A stretch of 64,000 nucleotides of DNA from an uncultured Eubacteriales bacterium (GTDB taxonomy: Bacteria > Bacillota > Clostridia > Christensenellales > Aristaeellaceae), in NCBI GenBank assembly GCA_902790015.1, contig CADAQF010000002.1:62001-126000 (forward strand), read 5' to 3'. The position numbers and the translations under genes were made by a program. The notes under the pieces are model-generated. The model was not told the DNA's origin and made no database searches. It saw only the letters and a program-made list of their open reading frames with translations. Positions within the stretch are counted from its first letter, which is position 1; each line of letters begins with the position of its first letter. Shown in pieces: positions 52,011 to 61,739 of the stretch.

Positions 52011-55000
52011 TCACTGCATGCAGGCCAGCCTGTTGCCGTCGATGAAGGCGCGGACGGTCTGCCCGGAAGCGGGAGAGACGTATTCGATCAGCGCCTTTTT
52101 GTGATTGTCGTCCTGCCAGGCGAGGAAGGTGACCGCGTAGCCCGCGGGCAGACGCTCCAGCTGGACGGTGGACATGACCGTATCGTCCGTCACCTTGACC
52201 TCGGCGGTCACTGTGGTGTCGATGTAGGCGTAGGAAAGCTGCGGGATGTCCTTGGCAGAATACTTGGAGGGCAGCTCGTAGCCGGTCACGTAGCCGATAC
52301 GGTACTGCTTGTCTCCGGGCAGCATGTAGCCGATCAGCAGCCACTCGCCGTCCGTGCCGTAGATGCGGGCCGTGCCGCCGCGGTAGGCGGCTTGGCCGTT
52401 TTCGGCGCGGAAGTACCAGTCGCCCGGCCCCTGATAGACTGCCAGGGGCGTGTTGCCCAGCTGGCCGGTCTTATAGGCGGGCAGGGCGGTGCGGGTGCCG
52501 CCGGCAACGGAGGAGGAAGGCGGATTGGTGACGGAGGGCGGATTCGTGTAGAATTCGAAGCCGTGATATTCGGTCTCTCCGGAAGTGAAGTCGTCCAACG
52601 GAAGCGGCGTGGAAGAGCCGGCGGAAGCCTTTGTCAGGTAGAACTCCACGGTTTCGGGAGACGGCTTTCCGTCCGCGCTCACGTAGACCCTGACCACGGA
52701 ATCGCTTGCCAGGACGTACTGCTTGTCGATGCCGCTCATGTCAGCGGTGACGTCGGTCGCAGCGTCCACGGGTAGGCGGGCCATGCTCATATTGATCATA
52801 TAGTCGTTGTAGATATAGAACACCGGCACTTCGACCCGGGAAACGGCCGGCTTCGGGGTAGGCGTAGCCTTCTTGCGGGACAGGTAGAAGGTCACCACGG
52901 AGGGAGTGGCCTTGCCCTTTTGGGATACGGTGACCGTCTCCCGGTCGGGGCCGTCCAGCAGATAATCGGTTCCGTATACCGCCTCGTCCGCGTAGATCGT
53001 ATTGGTCCTGTCGGAATAGCAGACGGCGGTGTACTCGGCCACGACCTGGCCGTCGCACACGTACTGCACGGGGACATAGACCTCGGCGGGCTTGGGAGCC
53101 GGGGTGGCCTTGGGAGACAGATAGAAGAACACGATGGCGGGCGTGATGATGCCTTTGGACGTGATGTCCACATAAACCGTGCTGTCGCTGATCAGGTCGT
53201 ACTCGTCCTCATACAGATACGGCTCGGCCTGGATGGCGGCTTTTCCGCCGGCCGGGGCTTCCTGCGTGCCTTCGATCACGACGAGGCTGCCGTTCATATA
53301 GCGGACCGGCACGTCTACCGTAAGGACCGGAGTGGCGGTGGGCTTCTGGGTGGCGCGCCTGGTCAGGTAGAAGGTGACGCTGGAGGGGCTGGCCGCGCCC
53401 TTCTGGGACACATAGACGTCCGCATAATTGCTGCCCGAGATCACGTAGTCGGCGCCGTAGATCTCAGGATCGGCGTAGATGCGGGTGGTCTTGCCGTTGT
53501 AGCAGGAGATGTACATTGTGGCGACGGTCTTGCTTCCCGCCACGTAGCGAACGGGCACATCGACCGTGAAGCTGGGAACGGGGGTAGGCGTGGCGGTAGC
53601 CGCCAGCGCGAGGTTGAAGATGACGACCGTGGGAGAAACGGCGCCGGTCGAAGACACGGTGACGTTCACCCGGCTGGTGCCGGAAAGTACATAGCGGGAG
53701 GAATACATGGAGCTGTCGGCGTAAACCGTGGTGGTCCTTCCGACCTGGCAGGCGACGGTGACGGCCTTGATCACGGAGTTCCCGTACATATAGCGCACGG
53801 TCACATCCACATAGCGCAAAGGCGTGGCGGTGGGCTTGACCTTGCTGAGCCGGAAGGTGACCACGGAGGGGCTGGCGCTGCCGGAAGCGGAGACCCTGAC
53901 GGACTGCTGGGTGCTGCCGGAAAGCGTATAATCCGGCGCGACGACGGAGCTGTCGGCGTACACGGTGGTGGTTTTGCCGGCCTGGAGGGAGACGGCGGTC
54001 TGATAGATGGTGGTGCTCCCGTAGCGGTAGCGGACGGGCACCTGCACATAGGGCACAGGCGTGGCCGTAGCGGCCTTAGCGAGCTTGAAGACCACGGTGG
54101 CGGGGTTGGCGATGCCGCTGGAAACAGACACATACACAGAACTGTCTCCGCTCAGGACATAGCCGGAGGGAATGGCGGAAGCATCCGAATAGACGCGCTT
54201 GCTGCCGGCAAGCTGCACAGAGCCCCTGACCAGGATACGGCTGCTGGACGCGTCGATATAATAGACGGGCACGGTGACGGAAGGCGCGGGCGTCGCCGTC
54301 ACGGAGGGGTTCTTATACAGGAACTGCACCAGGGACGGATTGGCCTGCCCGTTTTGCACGGTGATGTACTGGCTCATGCCGGAAAGCCGGGAATAGCCGC
54401 TGGGCACTTGGGCGTCCCGCGCGTAGACGTAGCCGTTTTTATACAGGGTGACCGTGTTCTGGAACAGGAGCCTGCCGGTGACGCTGTCCAGATACTGGAC
54501 GGTCACGGTGACGCCGGCGGCCGGAGTGGCCGTGGCGCTGCGCGCAACCCGGAACACCACCTGGCTTACGGAAGCCCTGCCGGAGGATACGGTGACATAG
54601 CTGGAGGTGGACGAGGTAAAGACGTAGCCGGGGACCAGGGAACTGTCCGCGTACACGTAGCCCGAGGAGATCAGGCTGGCGGAGGACTGGGCCACGGTCA
54701 CGTTCCTGTCGTCCACATAATAGACGGGAATGCTGACCGGCACTATCCTGCTCTGATAATAGAAGGTGACGCTGGAGGGTGAGGCCACGCCGCTGCGGAC
54801 GGTGACCTGCACGGGGCTGTTGCTGACCAGGGTGTATTCGCTGGGCACCCTGGAGCTGTCCGCCGAAATATAGGTATTGGCAAAGCAGCTGGCCGTGGAG
54901 GTGCTGAGCAGCTGGTTGGTGGCGGCGTCCACATAGTAGACCGGCACGTTCACATACGGGATGGGCGTGGACGTGGGAACCGGGGTCGGGGTGGCGCTGT

Positions 55001-55412
55001 TATAATAGATGACGGCGGGGCTGTCGAACAGCACCTGCTGGGTCTCGCGGCCGGCGATGCCGTCCACGCGCAGGCTGTTCTTGCGCTGGAACTGCTCCAC
55101 GGCCCGCTTTGTCTTTGGACCGTATTTGCCGTCCGCGCTGCCGGGGTCAAGATAGCCAAGCTCCACCAGGCGCGCCTGCAGCCGGCGGACGTTGGTGCCC
55201 TCGTCGTTGAGCATCAGCACCACATACCTCGACTGCGTGGGCGCGGCGGTGGGCGCCAAAGTCCTGAGGGACTCCGGGTCAGGCGTCGCCGTCACATAAG
55301 GGGCGGGCGTGGCGATCTGACTGGCGGGGATCGGCGTCACATCCGGGCTCACGCCGGTTGCGCTGCTGACGACCATCATCAGATAAAGCAATACGGTTCT
55401 TACCAGATCCAT
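52011..55412 (-). CDS. Large secreted surface protein with PG-binding domain and ten MucBP-like repeats
   Basis: 1133 residues from the ATG at 55412 (AAAGGA 9 nt upstream); a GTG at 55418 is an alternative. After a signal-like N-terminus there is a PG_binding_1 domain (NVRRLQARLVELGYLDPGSA, YGPKTKRAVEQFQRKNSL). Ten repeats of about 65-75 residues follow, each starting VxVPVxY and ending SGxASPSxVTFYY-like, joined by TATPTP-type spacers. The C-terminus has two SH3-like segments (GDWYFRAENGQAAYRGG, PAGYAVTFLAWQDDNHKKAL). There is no LPXTG motif or C-terminal membrane helix, so attachment is probably by wall-binding domains. The repeat resembles that at the start of the protein at 2-2812. Function may be adhesion or wall organisation (inference). 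Confidence 0.85.
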   Translation of the reverse strand: MDLVRTVLLYLMMVVSSATGVSPDVTPIPASQIATPAPYVTATPDPESLRTLAPTAAPTQSRYVVLMLNDEGTNVRRLQARLVELGYLDPGSADGKYGPKTKRAVEQFQRKNSLRVDGIAGRETQQVLFDSPAVIYYNSATPTPVPTSTPIPYVNVPVYYVDAATNQLLSTSTASCFANTYISADSSRVPSEYTLVSNSPVQVTVRSGVASPSSVTFYYQSRIVPVSIPVYYVDDRNVTVAQSSASLISSGYVYADSSLVPGYVFTSSTSSYVTVSSGRASVSQVVFRVARSATATPAAGVTVTVQYLDSVTGRLLFQNTVTLYKNGYVYARDAQVPSGYSRLSGMSQYITVQNGQANPSLVQFLYKNPSVTATPAPSVTVPVYYIDASSSRILVRGSVQLAGSKRVYSDASAIPSGYVLSGDSSVYVSVSSGIANPATVVFKLAKAATATPVPYVQVPVRYRYGSTTIYQTAVSLQAGKTTTVYADSSVVAPDYTLSGSTQQSVRVSASGSASPSVVTFRLSKVKPTATPLRYVDVTVRYMYGNSVIKAVTVACQVGRTTTVYADSSMYSSRYVLSGTSRVNVTVSSTGAVSPTVVIFNLALAATATPTPVPSFTVDVPVRYVAGSKTVATMYISCYNGKTTRIYADPEIYGADYVISGSNYADVYVSQKGAASPSSVTFYLTRRATQKPTATPVLTVDVPVRYMNGSLVVIEGTQEAPAGGKAAIQAEPYLYEDEYDLISDSTVYVDITSKGIITPAIVFFYLSPKATPAPKPAEVYVPVQYVCDGQVVAEYTAVCYSDRTNTIYADEAVYGTDYLLDGPDRETVTVSQKGKATPSVVTFYLSRKKATPTPKPAVSRVEVPVFYIYNDYMINMSMARLPVDAATDVTADMSGIDKQYVLASDSVVRVYVSADGKPSPETVEFYLTKASAGSSTPLPLDDFTSGETEYHGFEFYTNPPSVTNPPSSSVAGGTRTALPAYKTGQLGNTPLAVYQGPGDWYFRAENGQAAYRGGTARIYGTDGEWLLIGYMLPGDKQYRIGYVTGYELPSKYSAKDIPQLSYAYIDTTVTAEVKVTDDTVMSTVQLERLPAGYAVTFLAWQDDNHKKALIEYVSPASGQTVRAFIDGNRLACMQ

Positions 55413-55585
55413 AAACACACATCCTTTCTAAGGAAAGGTCAGCTGGACCGCCCTTAAGCGCCGGGCCCGTCCGTCTTACCCATATAACGAATCAGAAGGG
55501 CGTTTTCTTCCCGCGGGAGGAAAAAGTTTTTTATAAGGCCTGGTACGGGATGGAAAAACGGCTGACCCCGGGAAAGGCAAGGAGG

Positions 55586-56596
55586 TCAGACATCTATGAA
55601 TTTGCGGAATTCGGTCAGGATGCCGATGCCGTCCGGATAGTGGGCGGCGAACTGGGGCACGGCGTGGCTGGGGAAGGAATTGCCCTCGATAAACCGGGGG
55701 CCGTCGGGCGTGATGGCGACGTCCCAGGCGACGTAACGCATCTGCGGCACCTTGCGCATGGCTTTCAGGCACATGTCCTTGACCTCTTCCCAGCAGGGAA
55801 TGGTGAAGCCGATGATCGGCGTGCCCGTCATCGGGTGGCGCTCAAAGACGTTGCCGGCCTTATCGGCCGCGACCGTTTTGAGGGTGCCGCTTTCAAGGTC
55901 CACCCGGGCGGCCATGCCGCCCTGATCCACGTTGTCCATGACCTTGCCGTTGCCGATCCTGAGGAAGGCGTATACGATGCCCTCCTGCTTGTCACCCAAA
56001 AGGGTGGCGACGCGGACGGTGTTCACGGAGGTCGGACACATGCCGGCCATCACGGGGTGCTGCACCAACAGCTCTTCCAGCACCGCGTCCCCCATGGAGC
56101 GGATCTTTTGGTAAAAGGCGGCGGGATCCTGTTCCCATTCGGAACGGTCGAACCGTTCGATGCCCACGCCGGAGGAGCCCTCCAGGGGCTTATACAGGAC
56201 GCTGGGAAGATCTTTTAGAAAAGCTTCCAGCTGTTCCTGCGTAAGGGTTTCGTCGCTTCTTAGCCATCTGCGGCCGATCTCGTCTGAAAACAGGGTGTTA
56301 AACTCGGTCTTGTCGTCAAAAAAATGCCAGTAGGCCTTGTCGTTCATGCGGCGGACGATGCTGTTGGATATGCCGCGGGTGATGACGGTCTTTTTCTGCT
56401 CGTCGTTCAGGCGGTACATGGCGGCAATCTTGTAATCCATATAGCCGGCGTTGTAGCGGATGCCGCAGCGAAGCATGTCAAGAAGCAGCCACAAACGGCT
56501 TTTTCCTGAGCGGGTTTTGAGGAGGGCCGTGGTGTCCCACATTTTTTTCCAGTCCATGCGGACGAGGCGCTTGAAAAAGAAGGTTAAGCGGCTCAT
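55586..56596 (-). CDS. Sugar-transfer-associated ATP-grasp protein
   Basis: 336 residues; ATG with GGAGG 8 nt upstream. The ATP-binding region is SVLYKPLEGSSGVGIERFD, then VLEELLVQHPVMAGMCPTSV and NTVRVATLLGDKQ. The Mg-binding end is YVAWDVAITPDGPRFIEGNS. This matches the ATPgrasp_ST family near polysaccharide genes. No glycosyltransferase lies nearby, so its pathway is unknown. It is 16 nt behind ychF. Confidence 0.87.
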   Translation of the reverse strand: MSRLTFFFKRLVRMDWKKMWDTTALLKTRSGKSRLWLLLDMLRCGIRYNAGYMDYKIAAMYRLNDEQKKTVITRGISNSIVRRMNDKAYWHFFDDKTEFNTLFSDEIGRRWLRSDETLTQEQLEAFLKDLPSVLYKPLEGSSGVGIERFDRSEWEQDPAAFYQKIRSMGDAVLEELLVQHPVMAGMCPTSVNTVRVATLLGDKQEGIVYAFLRIGNGKVMDNVDQGGMAARVDLESGTLKTVAADKAGNVFERHPMTGTPIIGFTIPCWEEVKDMCLKAMRKVPQMRYVAWDVAITPDGPRFIEGNSFPSHAVPQFAAHYPDGIGILTEFRKFIDV

Positions 56597-56612
56597 GTGC
56601 GGGCCCTCCGGA

Positions 56613-57710
56613 TCAGACGTTGAAGCGGAACAGCGTCACATCGCCGTCCTGCATGACATAGTCCTTGCCTTCACTGCGGATCAGGCCCTTTTCCTTGCAG
56701 GCGTTCATGCTGCCCAGCTCGCGGAGGGTCTCGAAGGGGACGATCTCGGCGCGGATGAAGCCCCGCTCAAAATCGGTATGGATCTTGCCGGCGGCCTGGG
56801 GCGCTTTGGTGCCGTTGACGATGGTCCAGGCGCGGCATTCGTCTTCCCCGGCGGTCAGGAAGGAGATGAGGCCCAGCAGCCGGTAGCAGGCCTGCACCAT
56901 GCGGTCCAGCCCGCTTTCGGGAATGCCGAGCTCCTCAAGGAATTCCTTTTTCTCGTCCCCGTCCATCTGGGCGATCTCTTCCTCGATCTGGGCGGAGATG
57001 ACCAGCACCTCGGCGTTTTCGTCTTTGGCCGCCTGCTGGACCTGATTTACGTAAGGGATGGAAGAGGGAGCAAGGCTCAGCTGGTCCTCGGCGATATTGG
57101 CGGCGTAAATGACGGGCTTTGAGGTCAGCAGGAAATAATCCCGGACGGTTTCCTTTTCCTCTTTGGTGAAGGGGAAGGTGCGGGCGGGGCGGCCGCTTTC
57201 CAGATGGTCGTAGAGGCGCCTGGCCAGGGCGGCTTCCTCGGCGTATTTCTTATCGCCGGTCTTTACCAGCTTTTCAGCTTTGTCGCCGCGTTTTTTGACG
57301 GTCTCCATATCGGCGAAGATCAGCTCCAGGTTGATGGTCTCCATATCCCGGGCGGGATCGATGGAGCCGTCAACGTGGATGATGTTTTCATCGTCAAAGC
57401 AGCGGACGACGTGGACGATGGCGTCGCATTCCCGGATGTGGGACAGGAACTTGTTGCCCAGCCCCTCCCCCTTGCTGGCTCCCTTGACCAGACCGGCGAT
57501 ATCGACAAATTCGATGCTGGCGGGCGTCACCTTTTTGGGGTGGTACATGTCGGCCAGGACATTAAGCCTTTCGTCCGGCACGGCGACCACGCCGGTGTTT
57601 GGTTCGATGGTGCAGAAGGGATAATTGGCCGCCTGCGCGCCCGCGCTGGTGATGGCATTGAACAGGGTGCTCTTGCCTACGTTGGGCAAGCCTACGACGC
57701 CTAATTTCAT
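56613..57710 (-). CDS. ychF: Ribosome-binding ATPase YchF
   Basis: 365 residues. G1 is GLPNVGKSTLFNAIT. The variant NxxE-type G4 and the TGS C-terminal domain (FERGFIRAEIVPFETL, GKDYVMQDGDVTLFRFNV) identify YchF. It is an Obg-type protein preferring ATP, with roles in translation and stress response. Start ATG has AAAGGAG upstream. Confidence 0.96.
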   Translation of the reverse strand: MKLGVVGLPNVGKSTLFNAITSAGAQAANYPFCTIEPNTGVVAVPDERLNVLADMYHPKKVTPASIEFVDIAGLVKGASKGEGLGNKFLSHIRECDAIVHVVRCFDDENIIHVDGSIDPARDMETINLELIFADMETVKKRGDKAEKLVKTGDKKYAEEAALARRLYDHLESGRPARTFPFTKEEKETVRDYFLLTSKPVIYAANIAEDQLSLAPSSIPYVNQVQQAAKDENAEVLVISAQIEEEIAQMDGDEKKEFLEELGIPESGLDRMVQACYRLLGLISFLTAGEDECRAWTIVNGTKAPQAAGKIHTDFERGFIRAEIVPFETLRELGSMNACKEKGLIRSEGKDYVMQDGDVTLFRFNV

Positions 57711-57755
57711 GGGTAGCTCCTTTGCGTTATCAAATGATCGGTCGAGAAAAAGAGT

Positions 57756-58232
57756 TCAGAACGAAAGCCCGTTCACGGGAATGCTCCTGACCCAGTCGAT
57801 GGCCCGGGTGAACAGCTGGCGGATAGCATTGATCACGCCCTGCACGAAGGAGGCTATATCCGGCCCGAGATTGCCCTGGGCGGCGAAATAGCACAGGCCT
57901 ATGATGACAACGATCAGGGCGATGGAGATCAGGGGCTTGAAGATCAGGGACAGGAGGATCAAAAACAGCCCAAGCGCCGCGCTGCCGATGCCGATGGAGC
58001 TGACCGGGCGGATATAGCGGTAGACGGTCAGCATCCAGTTGGGCTTGCCCGAAAGCGTTTTGGCCTGGGGATGGGAATAAAGCTGTTCGGCGTTTTCGGG
58101 AGAAATGGCGATGCCGGTGGAAAGGGAAAGGGAACGGATCTCGGCGTCGTCCCGAACGGCGATGCCGAGGAGGGCCGCGGCCGCGTACAGAATGATGCCG
58201 ATCAGGATCAGCGCGACGCCTAATTTCTTCAT
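57756..58232 (-). CDS. Small membrane protein of unknown function
   Basis: 158 residues from the ATG at 58232 (MKKLGVALILIGIILYAA) with AAGGA upstream. Three hydrophobic helices are visible (the N-terminal one and about 75-100, 100-120). The extracytoplasmic loop holds SLSTGIAISPENAEQLYSHP. No family is recognised. It is 45 nt upstream of ychF on the same strand. Confidence 0.65.
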   Translation of the reverse strand: MKKLGVALILIGIILYAAAALLGIAVRDDAEIRSLSLSTGIAISPENAEQLYSHPQAKTLSGKPNWMLTVYRYIRPVSSIGIGSAALGLFLILLSLIFKPLISIALIVVIIGLCYFAAQGNLGPDIASFVQGVINAIRQLFTRAIDWVRSIPVNGLSF

Positions 58233-58378
58233 TATTCCAAATCCTTCTAAGCGGTTCAGAATGGGCCGCCGCGGCCGCGTCATGTCGCAAAGACGGCGCC
58301 GGACGGTCAAACCGCGCCTGTACATTATACCTTGAAGCCGGGGAATTGACAAGCGGGGAAATGAGCAAAAACAGAGAA

Positions 58379-58400
58379 TAAAAAAACCGCCGATGGGCGG
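58379..58400 (-). terminator. Terminator of the SOS cassette
   Basis: On the minus strand CCGCC, loop CATC, GGCGG, then TTTTTT (complement of 58381-58400). It lies about 110 nt behind the last gene. Confidence 0.75.
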
Positions 58401-58507
58401 GCGAAGGGCGGCGTGAGAAGATTAAGGGAGGGGTGAAGCAGGGGGATGCCCCGGGAAAAAGCCGCGGCCGCGGCGGACGGAAGGAGCGCCCCGGACCGCA
58501 GGGATAT

Positions 58508-58948
58508 TTATTCGAAAAGCGGCCCGGAGAACGAGACGATATCGTCCAACGCGAGGGCGATTTCCCTGCGGGTGACGGCGCTTCTTTCGTAGATCAGCAG
58601 CCGGCGCGCGGTATCGACCCTTTTGACGCGGCCCGTACACAGACGGTAGCAGCCGCCTTCCTTACGGGCGTCCGGCACGAAGTATTCGGCGGTGACCAGG
58701 GGATGGACGCCGGACTGTAGCTTCGAGATGATTTCGGACAGACGGTCGTCCAGAAGCTCCGCCTCGGTTTCAGACAGTTCCTTTCTCCGGTCGGTCAGGC
58801 GGCCCGTTTCGTCGATCACCTCGTCAAAGCCGGTCAGCGCGTCAAAGGCTGAAAACTGGGCGGCGCGCTGGTTGAGGGACATGTGCGGCCGGGTGTCCGA
58901 CTGGTGGTGCGGAAGAAGGAGTATGTCCGCGTATGGGTTTTCGTTCAT
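58508..58948 (-). CDS. YolD-like protein of the SOS cassette
   Basis: 146 residues from the ATG at 58948 (MNENPYADILLLPHHQSD), preferred over 58954 because GGGGGA lies 6 nt before it. The core motif is HHQSDTRPHMSLNQRAAQFS and FDEVIDETGRLT, as in YolD proteins. YolD genes accompany Y-family polymerases in Firmicutes and may modulate the polymerase. The start is 2 nt after the polymerase stop. Confidence 0.82.
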   Translation of the reverse strand: MNENPYADILLLPHHQSDTRPHMSLNQRAAQFSAFDALTGFDEVIDETGRLTDRRKELSETEAELLDDRLSEIISKLQSGVHPLVTAEYFVPDARKEGGCYRLCTGRVKRVDTARRLLIYERSAVTRREIALALDDIVSFSGPLFE

Positions 58949-58950
58949 GA

Positions 58951-60501
58951 TCATTCCCCCGCTTTGTGGCCGCCGATCTGGCCGTTGCGCGCGATGGTGG
59001 TGCCGCCCTCCAGAAGATTCATGCCCTTGAGCAGGGCGTTTTTGCCGAAACGGCTCTGTATGTTCAGCGCCGTCTGCTGGAGCTTCCGCTCGGCCGCTTC
59101 CCGGGCGCGCGCCTCCTCCTGTTCGGCCGCCTGCTGGAAGCAGTCGGAAAAAAGGTTCATCTGCACGGGCTGATTTTTAGGGGCGTCCTCCTCGGCCGCC
59201 AGGCCGCAGGCGGCGATGTTCACCCGGCGGATCAGAAGGCGCGGGTTCACCTCGCGGTCGTACAGGGCCAGCATGGCCTCCGTCAGCACCCGGGAGGAAC
59301 TGGTGTAATGGTCGATCCGGCCGGTGCCGTGCGCGCGCTTTGGGACGCGCCGGCCGTAATAGTCCAGGGCCGTCGGGCCCTGGTACTGGGCGCCCTGTTC
59401 CCCGCTGAGGCTTTCGCGGTCATAGCCGATGTCCAGGGTGATCTGCCTGGTCAGGACGCGCTTGCGGACCAGGTCCAGCGCCAGCAGCTCCGTCATCTCG
59501 CGGACGATCAGACGGCCCTTCTCAAAATCGTAGGGGGCGGACAGCACCTGGCCGGAGGACAGGCTGCTGCTCAGGGGGCGGTACTGCTTGACTGCCTCCA
59601 CCGTGACCGGCTCCCAGCCCCAGGCGTGGTCGATCAGGAGCTCCGCGTTCACGCCGAAGGTTTTATACAGAAGGGCCTCCATGCCCCGGTCCAGGGAAGC
59701 GCGGGCAATATCCCCCATGGTGTACAGCTGCAGCTTTTCAAGCCTGGCGGAAATGCCGCCGCCGATGCGCCAGAAGTCCCTCAGCGGGCGGTGGGCCCAC
59801 AGCTGCTCCCGGTAGGACAGCTCATTGAGCTCGGCGATGCGGACGCCGTCGCGGTCGGGCTGGGCGCGCTTGGCCACGATATCCATGGCCACCTTGGCCA
59901 GGTACAGGTTGGTGCCGATGCCGGCGGTCGCCGTGACGCCGGTGTTGTAAAGCACCTCGCGGACCATCGTCATGGTCAGTTCGTGGGCGGTCATGCCGTA
60001 GGTTTTCAGATACCGGGTCAGGTCGATAAAGACCTCGTCTATGGAATAGACGATGATATCCTCCGGGGCGATGTATTTAAGGTAGGTCGCGTAGATGCGG
60101 CTGCTGTATTCCTCGTACAGCCGCATGCGGGGCGGGGCCACGATGTAGGAAAGCTCCAGCGAGGGATCCGCCGCGAGGGCCTCGGCGTCGAACGAAGCGG
60201 AGGAAAAGGAAGCCTCGCGCCCGTCATCCGGGGCTTTGACCGCGCCGGAGCGCAGGGCTGCCGTCAGCCGGTCCCGGTTGACCTTCCTGACCTGTTCCAC
60301 CACCTCGAACAGCCGGGCGCGGCCGGATATGCCGTAGGCCTTCAGGGAAGGAGAAACAGCCAGGCAGATGGTTTTTTCCGTCCGGCTGGCGTCCGCCACG
60401 ACCAGGTGGGTCGAAAGCGGGTTCAGATGACGCTCCACGCATTCCACGCTGGCGTAGAAGCTTTTCGCGTCTATCGCGGCATAGCGGCGTTCTTCGGCCA
60501 T
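58951..60501 (-). CDS. Y-family DNA polymerase (UmuC/UvrX-like)
   Basis: 516 residues; ATG with AAGGAG upstream. Catalytic acidic motifs are in YAAIDAKSFYASVECVERHL and VYSIDEVFIDLTRYL. The fingers/thumb region has GISGRARLFEVVEQVRKV and ATAGIGTNLYLAKVAMDIVA, the latter an HhH-type segment. It performs error-prone translesion synthesis. It lies in an operon with an S24 repressor and YolD. Confidence 0.93.
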   Translation of the reverse strand: MAEERRYAAIDAKSFYASVECVERHLNPLSTHLVVADASRTEKTICLAVSPSLKAYGISGRARLFEVVEQVRKVNRDRLTAALRSGAVKAPDDGREASFSSASFDAEALAADPSLELSYIVAPPRMRLYEEYSSRIYATYLKYIAPEDIIVYSIDEVFIDLTRYLKTYGMTAHELTMTMVREVLYNTGVTATAGIGTNLYLAKVAMDIVAKRAQPDRDGVRIAELNELSYREQLWAHRPLRDFWRIGGGISARLEKLQLYTMGDIARASLDRGMEALLYKTFGVNAELLIDHAWGWEPVTVEAVKQYRPLSSSLSSGQVLSAPYDFEKGRLIVREMTELLALDLVRKRVLTRQITLDIGYDRESLSGEQGAQYQGPTALDYYGRRVPKRAHGTGRIDHYTSSSRVLTEAMLALYDREVNPRLLIRRVNIAACGLAAEEDAPKNQPVQMNLFSDCFQQAAEQEEARAREAAERKLQQTALNIQSRFGKNALLKGMNLLEGGTTIARNGQIGGHKAGE

Positions 60502-60531
60502 CGGGGATGCTCCTTATCGCTTAAGATCCGG

Positions 60532-60837
60532 TCAGGGGGCGGCCTCCACATACCAGCGGGCCACCCGGGTGGAAAAAGAGGAATCCGTCCATTCAAAAAA
60601 CAGGTGCTTTTCCTCGCCCCTGATCAGCACCGTGTAGCGGGCGCCGTCCGCTCCTTCGCGGTAAACGGAGGCAGGACGGTAGTCCTTGACCGCCTCGATG
60701 CGGAAGGTGCGGCCGTCCGTCCAGGTGATGGACTTGGGCTGGATATAGCCGGTCGAATCAAAATCGGAATTGACCTTCACATAGATCCGCTCCGGCCGGA
60801 GAGGCCGGCCGTCCGTCCGGGCCTTCTGCGTATTCAC
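60532..60837 (-). CDS. Small conserved protein of the SOS cassette, unknown function
   Basis: 101 residues; GTG start at 60837 overlapping the repressor stop (GTGA). The sequence has IYVKVNSDFDSTGYIQPKSI and FRIEAVKDYRPASVYREGAD, a beta-rich pattern. I believe such proteins accompany clostridial polymerase-Y operons, but I cannot name a family. It would be made only when the repressor is relieved. Confidence 0.7.
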   Translation of the reverse strand: MNTQKARTDGRPLRPERIYVKVNSDFDSTGYIQPKSITWTDGRTFRIEAVKDYRPASVYREGADGARYTVLIRGEEKHLFFEWTDSSFSTRVARWYVEAAP

Positions 60838-61691
60838 ACGATCACCTCGCCGTCCGTTTCGTCAAAGGCCGCCCGCGCCTTTTCAAGCAGGGGGCCGGAA
60901 GCCAGATCCTGTTCCCCCACGGCGCCGGTCACGCGGCCGAAGCAGAGGACGCTGTCTCCCTCGCCGGGGCGGATGGTCCTGTAGCGCGGGTTCAGGGAAT
61001 GCAGGCCGTCCGGCTGATATTCCTTGATGTAGGATTCGCCGTTGACGATAAAAATGCCGACCTGGCCCGGCAGCACCGGCGCGCTCCTGGCGACGTAGAC
61101 ATAGCTGCCGTCAGGAAAGCGCGGCTCCATGCTGCGGCCGTTGACGTGGATGACGCCGTCCGTCCCCGGAGGAACGCGGTCCGCCAGGGCGAAAACGGGG
61201 CGGTCCTCCGCCCTGTCCTGCATAGGCAGGCCGACACCGGCGGAGGCAGCTTCCTCAAACAGCCAGAGCCGGCGGTAGGCGCGGCGGAGACGGTCTTTTT
61301 CCTGACGGTCCTGCCGGAAAACCAGGCGCTCCATCAGCTGGCGGACCGTGCGGCGGTCAAATTCGTCCAGCCGGCGGTAGAGGGTGAGGAGTTCCCGATC
61401 GTCCGGGGAAAGGGCAGGCTCCCCCTCCATCCCTAAAAGCTCTGCGACCGGTATGGACAAAAGGGCGCACAGGGCGGGGAGATGGTCTATATCCGGGCGG
61501 GAGAGGCCCAGCTCCCAGTTGCCGACGGCGGTCTTTGTATAGCCGAGGGCGGCGGCCAGGGCGGCCTGGTCCATCCCGGCGGCCAGGCGGTAGCGGCGGA
61601 TGACCCGGCCGACGTGCGCGCGGCGGGCCTGGTCCACATTGGGCCGGCCGGAGGCGCCGCGCCGGGCTGGTTCTTTCATGGGCTGCTTCAT
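60834..61691 (-). CDS. LexA-like repressor (XRE DNA-binding + S24 peptidase)
   Basis: 285 residues from the ATG at 61691 (MKQPMKEPARR) with GAGGTGA 7 nt upstream; a longer frame lacks a ribosome site. The helix-turn-helix is AGMDQAALAAALGYTKTAVG, NWELGLSRPDIDHLPAL. The S24 domain has the nucleophile Ser in HVNGRSMEPRFPDGSYVYVA and the general-base Lys in VNGESYIKEYQPDG. Such repressors cleave themselves on RecA activation, releasing downstream genes. It is the first gene of the operon and probably represses itself. Confidence 0.9.
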   Translation of the reverse strand: MKQPMKEPARRGASGRPNVDQARRAHVGRVIRRYRLAAGMDQAALAAALGYTKTAVGNWELGLSRPDIDHLPALCALLSIPVAELLGMEGEPALSPDDRELLTLYRRLDEFDRRTVRQLMERLVFRQDRQEKDRLRRAYRRLWLFEEAASAGVGLPMQDRAEDRPVFALADRVPPGTDGVIHVNGRSMEPRFPDGSYVYVARSAPVLPGQVGIFIVNGESYIKEYQPDGLHSLNPRYRTIRPGEGDSVLCFGRVTGAVGEQDLASGPLLEKARAAFDETDGEVIV

Positions 61692-61739
61692 GCCTTTCAC
61701 CTCGTTGGGGCGTGTATGCCGGATTCCTGCTTCATGTGT

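Noticed and set aside
58508..61691. Prophage remnant (repressor-led operon)
   Set aside because: There is no integrase, excisionase or structural gene; the repressor heads a translesion polymerase operon instead.
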